Shown here: positions 27,901-40,406 of the stretch, one piece after another
Position numbering within the stretch: the first letter of the stretch is position 1
How the letters are laid out: the number at the start of each line of letters is the position of its first letter
Source: Cristatella mucedo
Lineage: Eukaryota; Bryozoa; Phylactolaemata; Cristatellidae
Direction of reading: 5' to 3'
Assembly (NCBI GenBank): GCA_009760855.2
Contig: WPIO01000045.1
Location: 1,642,501 to 1,706,500, forward strand
DNA length: 64,000 nucleotides
Made by a program: the position numbers and the translations under genes
Notes under the pieces: generated by a model
The model's input: only the letters and a program-made list of their open reading frames with translations
Database searches by the model: none
Told to the model about the DNA's origin: nothing

Positions 27901-30900
27901 ATTAGGGGTGACATGCACAGGGTCAGCATGCAGATGTGGTTAGTGGCAGCATGCACAGTGTCAGCACACATAAGCATATCAAGGACGAATCACAGGGACC
28001 CACTAAATGCCGTCCTAAATAGGTATGTTTTTAAGTTCTTTTTAAATGAATGCTTATTATTATTAATAATGTTTATTATTATTATTAATATATTTCGAAA
28101 GAAGCAAAATATCAAGGACCAGCGTTTTTTCTAATAGTTCCAAGCAGGCTTATGTTTTGGCACCTGGTTAGCAAACGAAGGTACTAGAATGCAACAGCTT
28201 CTACCAGTTTTGTTTGCTATGTTAATTCGTTTGATTTTTATTTTTCTATAGTATTTTTGTTCTTGGCTAGTTACTGATTTTTTAACTTTTGGAAATTATA
28301 TATTTTGACAAAACATTTGTGAAGGAGTTTTTACAACATTGAACCATTCTACTTGATTAAACGATCTTTTTTGCATATCGGCAGAAGAGCGTTTACCGCT
28401 ATCACTATCGGTTGCAGCTGCGATAAAGGATCACACAAAGCAGGATTCGTATCCATGACCTCGGTACCGAGGTCGTTTTACTGATAGCTTCAAAATTGGC
28501 TATTACTTTAATTCAAGATTACTTTAAAATGATATTAAAATGTAGATACAAATCCAAAGCGTTGTCTTTTAACAATTTTGTTGCCAAATATCTGAAACTA
28601 ATATATAGCTGCCTTACCAATGTTATGCAGTATATCAGCACTCTGTAAATCAGCCGTTAGCGTTTCATATGACGTGATTATAACGTCGTGCAGACACAAT
28701 GTTTCAGGTCGGACACACTTTTTGGAAATGACGCTTCTATAAACCTGAAAATGACGCAAAAAAAGCTCGTTATACGAATTTATTTCACACACACAGAAAA
28801 CTAAAATGTTTAATGATTTGAAGAGAGGTCGATATTTTAGTTTTCAATAGAATTCAAGTGCATTTCTTTTCGTTTTTACTACTAGAGGAGAGCATTGTTG
28901 CATAGGCAAAAAGAAATTATCACAATGCATGACGCGATACCATTCTAACCGACCGGTGATCTGTCGAGCGACCAAAAAAATGTGAAATGCTCTGATAATA
29001 CTAATGACCATTTTGAGACATTTGTTTTCATTCCGACTGCACGTTTCTGGAACGAAAAGTATTTTACACTTTTCAACTATGGAAGGCAATAGGAGCACTA
29101 CGTGACATCATCGCACATATTGGTATTTGCGTAGAAAACATTTCGAAGGACGACACCTGAAACCGTGACTACCACAAACTCGTAACTAAGTTAACAATGA
29201 AAACATGAGGTAATGAATAAACCATAGCGCTTATAGAAATTTATATGGTAACTCACAAGCGTTTAGACTAGACTGTCTCTTAAAAATGTTCTCAAAAGAG
29301 ATACTATTTTGAGTGATGTCGGAGTTTAAATAAAAGCTGTCAGTAACTCGTTATTAGACACCGACGGCCAATCAGTATAAACGAACTATTCACTCAAAGT
29401 GTAGGAAAGCTTTCAAGAAGAAACGTCGCTTAAGCAAAGGCCTACCATAGTTTTCAGGGCTCCTGGAGTCACAAGTCGTCGTATTTCATCATACCAATGG
29501 TTGACGAGCCGCTCTGGAGCAACGATTAAAGTAGTTCTTGATGACAATGGCTTCTGAAATCAAGGATGTTTTCCAGCTGAAGCAGTGATCATTTCTCGCA
29601 AACTATTTCTCAATAGCAATGCCATCGCATACATAAATATATAAAGCTGCCGTTACAGTCCTAAGCTATTTATTCTGACGAAGATTTATTAAACGCACTG
29701 CCCGCATAAATGCTTCAGGTGCTATTAGTCAAAGGAATGAGTTAAGCTCCAAGGATAATGCCTAAAGGATAACTACCCTCAATGTTAAAATCTTCTTCAA
29801 TATCAATAGAAACAGACTAATAGTAAAAATATAAATAAGTTAAACTTTGATAAAGTCTTAAGAGGGCTGCAATATCGTTATAGAAACTTCAAATATGCAA
29901 TGCAAAAAACCTGCAGCATGTCAATCGTTAAGTCATAACTTTCACAGTTTTAAAATATATGGAATCACAAAGATGCGTTTTTTCTCAAATGGAGAAGACG
30001 CTGCAAGTGATAGGTAAGGTGTTTCCTTAATTTTGAATGTTGCCGCGTCAGCAGAAAATGACAGGATATCACACGCTAGTAAATTTGTTTCCTAGAACAC
30101 ACTTCCAAGGTATTTTTAGTTCATTAGTCAGAAGAGTAGGTTATGCGCTGATTTGTCTTATTATGATGTAATTTAAATAGGTTCTTCTGAGAGAACCAAT
30201 CGTGAGTTACATAGTCTCGAAGCCTGTAGGCTGCTTAATGGAAAGTACAGATTTGAGAAAATGAATTGGTGATCTCAAATGCGTCCTTTAAAAGGACAAA
30301 CTGTTTAAAGTCTGGAAAAATTTGCATCATTTTATTACAGACAGAAATACGTAATATAAATATTTTTCTTGGCTCTGAGTCATTGCAGGTCATTGAGAAG
30401 AGGTTTACTAGGTTTACTGTGAAAGCTTCAACTCTCACGACAAACTAGCCGAGCTGCAGAGTTTTTCATCAACTGTAAGTGCCTGATTGCATGGGCCCAT
30501 GGACCTGCAAGCAGTAAGCAAAATTAGTAGAATCCATCGGCCAAAAGTTACTAAGAATAGTTTTGCATAACGCACTCAGCCTAAGCGGCTATCGGTACGC
30601 ATTTTGTGGTCAACTGACTTTATCTCACGATGACTGGCGTCACGATATCCCTGTATTGATGACCTTTAAAGATAAACTAAAAGGAACACTTTCCAGTACT
30701 TTCTTTCTTCGGCTCCAGCCAACCTTTCAGATCTACTCCAACGCCAGTATAAGTATTCTGCGACCTGGTTTTCGAAATCGAATCGTTTACCTAGACCTCG
30801 TAAAAACTTCAAGTCCTTTGAAGACGTGTCTTTTTTTTGTATGCTCCCAAAGCCTGCAACTCACTTTCGACTTGCTTCACGACATCCCCTGACTTGAGCA

Positions 30901-33087
30901 AATTTAAAAGAAACTAAAAACGCATCTATGTATCACAGCACATAATGGGTACTTGTGCTTTGTCCTTTCTGTGCTTGTACGTGCGGAAACTGTGGAATCT
31001 TGCAACTAATCACACTTGCATGCTGACGCTGTGTTACACCTCTAATTACGTTATACTTGTTGGCATTGCGCATTTTACTACTAACCATTTGATTATGCTT
31101 CCTTTGCAGAACATGTAAAGTGCCTAGAAACAGATTAAGTGTTATGATGAAGCTACGCAAATTTATTATCATTATAATTATTATTCTAGTCATGGCAGGC
31201 TTAAATGCAGGTATTAAGGTGAATTCAAGGTAAATTTCAAAGAACTTTAAAATATCATTAAGGTGAATTCAGCTTAGGATGCCCTTCATTGATCTAAGTC
31301 CACGATTATATAACGTACGAACTAGCTCATGGTCTCCATTGATTAAAACAATTTAAAGAGGGATGAGATGCAACGCTAAATCGAAAAAAGGGTTTGCCGA
31401 TGGTGTCAGTCCGGAGTACCTGACAGGATAAGAGCACTACAGGATTTGAGGCTGGCTAGAGGAATAGCGAAAAAGGAAGAGTCAGATGAGCAGGAGGTAC
31501 GACAGAAATACTGGAAAAAATAACATAATTATATAGGGGAAAAACAAAGGAATATTAAAATTAATAAAATAAGCTTGTGATCGATGGGCTTTTTAATGGT
31601 GAGACAGTGAATTGTGGGTATAAGTGGTTTCCTGTGATTTCACGCGGTAATTCTGAGATTCACCGTGGAAAAGTTCGGTTACAGATAGTTTAAGTAACAG
31701 TAAGCTTATTATGTCTAAAATAAGAAGAGCTTCATTAAACAAGTTACGAAAATTTTCTAGGAGTACCAACTAATAACATACTGGCCGATTTGGAAAAGGT
31801 CGCCTCGCAATGTCAGCATGCCTACTTTAATTTGAGCAGCCTTTAGTGTGGAGCTGAGGTAGGTCATGCAGGCAAAAGTTACTTTCGTTGGATAAAGACC
31901 AGAGAACTGCAAGCAGAGGCTACGAGAGAGTCTGTTTGGGCTAAATTTTCAGAGGCCATTAGGCTACCGGATGAGTAGCAGTAGGCTTTTAACAACTATT
32001 GACTTCGCTTTATGACCATTAAATCATGGAAAGGTTGTATCCACCACAGTGCGCATTTAACCAATTCAAGCTGCAACGCAGTCAAAGATGTTTGGATTTC
32101 TGATAGTCAGGGAAGAATCGTGAAACAGGTACACCTATTTTACCGCAGCATACAAAGAAACAATTCACCGACCTCAGGCCTCTTAAAGAAACTTAGATGT
32201 TCTTTAATCTTTCACGTAAACACTTCTATTAAAATAATTCAAAACTTACCAGTTGGTCTCATGAGGGGAAGTTTTCTTGTTAGAGCACCTGCGTTCGATA
32301 ATCTGGATGGACTAAATCAATTTATGAGTATATTCACATTTCATGGACGCAGACGTGTGTCAAGGTGATCAAAATGAAAAACTTTGGATTCGCTGGTAGC
32401 TGGGAGGGGAATACTGATAATAAGAACTACAGCAATAACCTAGCAAAGCATTAGCATCTTACCATTTGCACGTCTCAAGCGAAGACGAGCCACAAGATTT
32501 TCTCATGTATAGATCCTAAATTTTATTCACACCTCAATTTGAGACAGTAATAATCGAATGACTATTGCCGGCCACCTGGTCAAAGAAGCAGATGTTCTTC
32601 CGGAAATGGCGGCTGAGTAGATGCTTCTAAAAATCATTAGATGATAAAAAGTTCTTAAACGAGTTAAGAGGAAACTGAAAGAAATTCATAGCGTAAGGAA
32701 AACAGAGTATGTCCTCGAAGGGGCTAGCTGGCAGATTGCAGTTACAGGGCGGTCCAGGGCCGGCTTAAATGCCGTTCTGAAAATGATAACACTGCGGGAG
32801 TATTTCGGCTTCGAACATTGTTCGGAGACTAAGCAAGAACAATGAAAAAACTAATGATAGGAAAAAGATTCCTATAATTGAGTGAGCTGGGAAGTTTGTG
32901 CAGGGTAGAATATTGAGATCTTGCTGCCATCATGTGTAGCTCACCGGGTCACAGGATATCTTTGGAGGGCCTACATTTGTCTTAAATTACATTAGTATTT
33001 GTAAAATTTAAAGTAGGTCGGCATGGAGGTAAATACTTTTATATGTGTATATGAAATATTTAAACACACACAGAGATATATGTGTGG

Positions 33088-33128
<41 letters not shown>

Positions 33129-36100
33129 GCAAATATATATATATATATATATATGCAAATATATATATATATATATATATGCAAATATATATATATATAT
33201 ATATATGCAAATATATATATATATATATATATATATGCAAAGCAACAGCATGGCTTTGACTTTTGGTGTCTATAATTAAGTTCTAAAGCAGGCTGGTAGT
33301 TATCCGTCGTTGACTCTCACTTTAAGATATATGAGTATGCTAGTTTCCTGGTTATGCTTATTTTAGTAAAGGGTGACGGTTTCCCACGCGACAAAAAATG
33401 TATTGCTTATACCTATATACTTGCTCGTGAGTCAACCTGTTATTGATAAAACATCAAAGTGCCAATCAATTATATTTACACACCGCAAAATATGCACTGA
33501 AACTTTGCTAAAAATATTAGAAAGTGAGGATACACCTAATGATAAGGTTTACTAAGATAACGCTTCACACTCAGGATCGTGATACAAGATAGGGTGCCAG
33601 CTATGGTACGATATAGGCCATTGTAATGCTTACATGCGGCCAAGGAAATGGTGCTAAATTAAAGCACCTAAAAGAGCCTCGACTGCTGAACTAACCGCAA
33701 AGGTACATGCATGTTGAAGACACGAGGCTAGCACCATGCTTTACGAGCGATTGAGTACGATATCTTCGTTGTGCCGCATGGTAAATGTGAGGTATTTCAA
33801 GATTGCAAGGAATCCAATCGGCTAACATTTATTATGCTGCATACCTTTAAACTGGGCATGATCTCGTGGCAAAGGTCTTTGAAGCTTGCAGTGCATGTCA
33901 GTTCCACGTCAGCTTCGGCTTGGGGCGAAGAAGCAAAAGTCGGCTGGCCACCACGCGCAAAGCTGCCTGTTGACGTGGCGTACGTGCTGGCTGCCACGAC
34001 GTCTATCTCTGGACGGGGGTGCGCTAGAACGCATGCCAGCACTACTGCCGTCTTCCCGAGACCGGTATCATCTGCGGAGATTCCTCCTCTTGGAAGCAGC
34101 ACTTCAGGCGGCGAGCCCTTAATAAGCCTTCAAGTTGAGGCGCGTTGGCAGATAAAGCAGCCTGCGATGGCAACTCGGAAAAAATGGAGTTTTTGCATTG
34201 GAAAGCTTAAATGCGTAGGCTGTTGTGGTCGGCATCTTATAATTGATCCTTGGGGGATTGATTTCGAGCTTCTGAACTGAACAATATTAGGATAGTATGT
34301 CTGAGCCATTTTGGACACTCATAGTTGGATACGTAAAATTAATTCTTTTATTTCCCAGCAAAAAACCTCGAAGCATCCAGTGAACCCCTAGGTACCCACC
34401 AGTGCTCATTGGATGAATAAAAAAATTGCGTAGATAAGTTTGCCGATTCAAAATAGTTATCTATACAGCAGAAGATGAGCCTCGACGGCTATTGACGCAG
34501 CTTGCAGCGATTCATAAAGTATCGCCAGTTTCAGGACTTGAACTAATGACATTTGTCGGGAAACAGTAGCACTGATTGTCTCCTGGGATAACATCCAGGT
34601 TGCATTAATTAAAGTTAAAGTTAAAGCTCAATCCAGCATCCGGTATCAACAGCTTCTTCTAGAAGCGTTGAAAGTTCTTAAAAAGAAGTTTCTACTACAT
34701 CGCAAATTCATTCAGGCAGCACAGTGGAAGGTTAGCATTTTCCAAAGGCCAATGTTTTTCTGCAGCTCGGCCGCAACAAGCAAACTATTATAGATCCCCT
34801 AGAGAAAGCCGCTACAAAGCAGATTCGCTTCAAAAGTCACTGGTGCTGACCATCAATCATTCGCTTAGCAGTATAGACTATTGAAATCAAGCGAAACAAT
34901 TTAGCTAATCAGAAAGTTTGGAAGATAAAAAGCTGCATCATTCGATATCGTATGCTAAACATATGAAATGCTTTAGCTGTTGGAATAAGAGTTTTTAATA
35001 GCTCGGATCGGTATTGATATTACCGAATAATTTAAATGGATTGTTATTTTGATGAGCTCGTGATGGCAAAATGGTAACGCAACTTATTTTTGTTTCGGCA
35101 ATTGGAGCCCAGAAGAATTCGGCACGTTGCCCAATTTAACTCTAGGCACAAGCTCAGTTGCACAATCATTGCAGAAATCTGACTCCCGAAGCTGCAAGTG
35201 TGTTTGCAGACGCTGGCTGAGTTTATACTTACGTGCCACTGGGATAATGGTAGCAGAAAGAATTTCCACCTAGGTCTTTTAAAGGCACAAACAACTTCGA
35301 CACGTCTAAAAATTAAGAGACCAGGAAAATCAACCGATTAGCATTTTTATAGAAACAAATTAAGATTAATTCTCCTTTCTAAAGCTTTAATGTCACATGC
35401 AAATGATGCAACGTCAAACACGTATGTTGTAACATTAGCCTGCTCTATTTGAGTGGGCTCCAAGCTCGAACATTACTGCAGGTCAAAGGGAAATAAATTC
35501 AAGTTAAAAGCAGCTATCGAACTGGATTCGCTGGCTAATTATTGTAGAAGCATGCTACATTCAGGTTTGTTTAAATGAAGCCACGAATCTTGTTTATATA
35601 AGATAAGCTTCAGATGTTGGAGATGAACAGTTCTTTTAATCCCTGAAAATGACTTTGGCCTAAACCAAAAACCTATCTATGCTCTTGCAGTAGTACTCGT
35701 TTCAAGTAGCCCAGGCATGTGTGTTCAAGTATGCGTAACTTCTCCAGCATTTCTTTTAAGAGCAAAAAAGTCGAGAAAAGGGTGAGGTCAACATAAAAAT
35801 AGAGCAATTTATATGGATACTCTTTAGGAGAAAAATGTGCTAGAAATGATACCGTAAGTAATGACAATCTCCATGTAACAAGAACAATAATGTATCATAT
35901 TCAGACCGATTGTGAATTAAACATGCAATAATGCAACTACCAATTAAAACAGATTTCAAACTAAATTAATCTGTAATAATATACATGTACAGAAAAGTGC
36001 ATCTCACCGAAATCGGAGACTACGAATGCTTCAATGTTTTAGGAGAGTTGAGTGTACATTTTTAATTTCCCAACTATCTATCTAGCATTTCTTGAGTCGT

Positions 36101-39100
36101 GGAGTTTCCCGGTGCGAAACAACAATATCAATGACACTGCTTGCAATTCACTAGCAAGTACCTCAAAAATCAGTAAACACAATAGTAATAACACATTGTT
36201 ACTGTCTCATCATAGTAGTTAATATTTTTATAGGCACTTTATAAGACCTGCAAAGGAAGCATGTTCCAGCGGTTAATGATAACGTGCACTATGTTAGAAA
36301 AACGACACATGGTTAGGGTGACATGTACAGTATCAACACATACATTTAGTTAGTGACAGCATGTACTGTATCAGTACGCAAAAGTTCACAGAGGATAAAT
36401 CACGAGGACGCAATAATGCTATGCTAAATATATGCGTTTTCAGCATCTATTTTAATACCGTCAGGTCAGGGCTGTCGTTGACATCTGTCGTAAGTGATTT
36501 CCCGGCTTTGGGAGCATAAAGAATTAAAGCAGATTCTCCAAAGGATTGGAGGCTCGTGCAAGGTGTAACAGAACAATTTTAATTAAGAAATTAAGTAGTG
36601 CAATGTTTCGCCTGGCAGGGGAGTAGTTCGAATAGTTAGTTTGGAGCCAGAAAATGAAGGGACCTAAATTGTGACTGACAAAACCTCTTAGACGATATGC
36701 TGCTTGATTAGAAGCCAGTACAAGGCAACTAAAACATGCGGGATCTGTCTATTTCGAAGCTAATGACATGCAAGCCTAGTAGCTGATTTTGCATCACAGA
36801 ATTGCACAGGCCGGTAAACCAGTAAGCTGTGAGCTGCAGAAGTCGAGACGGGATGTTACAAATGCATAGGCTTATTTAGGTGTATTATCCCTCTCTAAGC
36901 GAGCCCAAGTGAATCAGCGTGATGCAGATTAATATAGGTAGACTTGACGGGGAGCTGATGTGATCGTCTAATGCAATGCGACATTTGAACGGACACCCAG
37001 ATTGTATGCATATGCAATAGGATACTGTACATGCTGGCAGAGCCAAAGCAGTGCCCAATGTCACACAACAGTATCGCCAATTCCCATTCCATTTCCATTA
37101 CTCACTTTTCCCTAGTGGTATCCTTATTTGAACGCTTTCCTCAAACGTCAAACTCGTTGTGACCTCAGCTCTTATTTCTCAAACGCTTGTCCTCTGAAAG
37201 GTGCAAACTATATACTGTTCGATTGTGAGCTAATGTTGCCAATATTTTCTTGATCTGTAGCCCTAATATGAATTATTCAGAGAGAGAACTGGGCATCATG
37301 TCACAGCTAAGGGAGTGAAAAATTGATTACCCATTTTTTCCAATTAAGTCAATAGTGGAGTAATAGCGAAGCATAGCTGACCACTGGAAAGACACATTGC
37401 CGAGCACCAACATTAAAAAAACCTTCGCTAGTAACTTACTTACCTAGTCGCTCTGGCGCTAAAATTCCTTCAAGTGTATTATCGACTATACGGCCTTCTC
37501 TTTTAATCATCCAAGCGGCAGCTTGAATCTGATGAGTCATCAGTCGTAGTTGAAGGCCTCTGTACTGAACAGCTGCAGCTAAGGTGTCATGTGATGCCAT
37601 TTGAATTTCCTCGTGCATTTTCTTTATGACGGCATACAGCCCATTATTTTCAGTGACATGCAGTGCACCTAAATAAGGAATTCACAGCTTCATTTTTCTG
37701 AAAAACGTTATTGTTGGGGACACCTTTAAAAATGACACCAAAAAACGTAAGGTCAGTATTTGAGCATACACACACAGGCGCTCACACATACCCTTTCATA
37801 GACACCTCACATGAATATACAGGCATATAAGTATGTATAGATAAATAAATAGGTAAATAAAAGATACATTTATATAAACTACATTTGATATAGCACCGTC
37901 AAATAATTCAATCTCGTTATAGGCTTTACAAATATGCTGCAACTAAAGCACGATCGAATGCTCATTGCTAACATGCTCAATCAAAACAAGAACAACAGGC
38001 ATAGCGGTGACATTTGCAGCGTCACCAAGCAAGTATGGTTAGTGGCAGCTCACAGAGATTTAGCACACATAAGCGATGCAAACGACAACGACACGTAAAC
38101 GACATATCAAATGAACCAATTAAAAGCAGACATACGTAAACGCGTTTTTAGTTTTGTTTCAACGTTGTAAAGTCAGGGAACGTCGTGTGGCAAGTCAGAA
38201 GTGATTTCTGAGCTTTGAGGCATACGAACTAAAGGCACGGTCTCTACAGGATTTGAGTTTCGTATCGGGTGTTAGTAAGCGATTAGATCATGAAAAGCAA
38301 GTGGTACAATGCTAAGGGGAGTAGATCTGATATGTAGGCGGGAGCCAAAGAATGGAGAGACCTTAACGTAAGTAATAGAACCTTGACGTCAACACGTTGC
38401 TTTATTGGGAGTCAGTACAAGTCGGCGAGAAGTGATGTGATGTGGAAACTTCCAAGCTCGTGACAGACAGGCCTCGCTGCAGAGTTATGAACGAGCTGTA
38501 AGCACCTGATTGCATATGCCAGTAGACCCGTCACCAGTGATTTATTTAAGTCAAGCAATAAAGTCACAAATGCATGGATCTATTTAGATGTGGTATCCCT
38601 GCCTAAGCAAGACTGAATTTCAACAATGTTATGCAGGTGAAAGTAGGCAGATTTGACTGTAGACCTGATATGGTCATCCAATTAATGATCACTATGGAAA
38701 AATACTCCTAGATTTCGTGCAGATTCAACAAGAGATATGTTGGCACATTCGATTGTGAGCCTTAACCTTTCTAATGTCGGAATCACACGAGGTTTGAACC
38801 CAACCAATAAGTGAGTTTTAGGATATTTATTTTTGGTAAAGTTTACTGACCTCCATTTGTGGACGTCATCGATAGATGGAACAAGGGAGTTGAGAGAACT
38901 CGGCCTGCTGGATGGACGGAAGAAATAGGGGATGATAAAAACCGTGAACAGGACAGAATCATGCACATAGTCCCGAGTCACCCTATATTTCAAAGGCTCC
39001 TCGGGCGATCCGTATCGATTCACATCAATATTCCGATGTCTCCAGCTCAAGATAACACCCAACTCTTTGCTGTTCAATGCCAGCGATGCAAAGACGAGAC

Positions 39101-40356
39101 GAGTGGTTGTCAAGGAGTACTTGATAATCGATAATATCAGAGACTGCCGAAAGATCGAGCAAAAAAGCGGAGAGACCCGAGTCAGCATTTCTAATGTCAT
39201 TATACATGCGAAGCGATGCTGACTCCGTGAAGTGATTAGCTCTAAAACTAAATCAGAACTTACTCGCAATTTTCAAATTTCAGTACATGAGTTCACAGTT
39301 TGCTACGACTCATGCCATTGTCTATAAAAAGAACTTTTGGAAGGGAGAGTGTGAGGAAGTTGCTCAAGGTCAATGTGTCTAGTGTTGCTTTCGTGATAGT
39401 AGCCTGACTACAGCCTTTTTGAAAGGACTGAGACATGCTGAGACATGACCTTAGGCTAGTGACATTTTTATGGCCTTAAGTACGTATTGCAGCAGCAGAT
39501 CAATGCATCGATCGGAAGCATCACAATGGGGAAAGAGTCTAGAGATCTAGTTGTCTTTATTGCATGCGATAATAGCTTCAGAACGAGGTCATTAGTGGCT
39601 TCCTAGAATGAAGATACTGAACTGATGCTTGGAATTGGGGGTCACGATTCTAACGGGGTTTCTGCCACAATAGTAATAATAATAATAATAATAATAATTT
39701 GAAATAATAATGCACTTGATAAAGCACCCTCAGAGAAATCAATCTCTTTCTAGGCGCTTTACATTTGCTACAAAGGGAAATGCAATTTAATGGTACGTAA
39801 AACCATGCTTGAAAAAGAAACAAAATAAATAACATGGTTAGGGGTGACATGCACAGGGTCAGCATGCAAATGTGGTTAGTGGCAGCATGACAGTGTCAGC
39901 ACTCATAAGCACATCAAGGACGAATCACAGGGACCCACTAAATGCTGTCCTAAATATGCGTGTTTTAAGTTCCTTTTAAATCTGGTCAGGTCAGATGTTC
40001 TGACGAAGGTCGGGAGGGAGTTCCAGGCTTTGGGAGCATACGAACTAAATGCACGGTCTCCAAAGGATTTGAGGTTTGTAAGAGGTATTTGTAGACTGTT
40101 GGATTCCGAAAAGCGAGTGGTACGATGCTTGGCCTGATGGGGGAGTATGTCGGAGAGATAGGCTGGAGCCATAGAATGAAGGGACCTAAAGGTGAGCGTC
40201 AAAACTTTGAAGTCAATCCATTGCTTGACTGGTAGCCAAATTAGGTCAGGGAGAAGTGGAGTAATGTGAATAGGATGGCCCTCCTGATCTGGTTAATCTT
40301 GTTGAAAAAGAAGCTAGAGATCAGCTACATCTTCGAAAGCGTCAGTAGGTTAGCAG

Positions 40357-40406
<50 letters not shown>

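Noticed and set aside
32992-33279. Overlapping Tyr/Ile-rich open frames on both strands
   Set aside because: Translation of the (TA)n minisatellite, low-complexity only.
33771-34280. 169-codon plus-strand open frame
   Set aside because: It is antisense to the P-loop exon (33845-34127) of the SHPRH-like gene, whose motif and splice phases explain the region.
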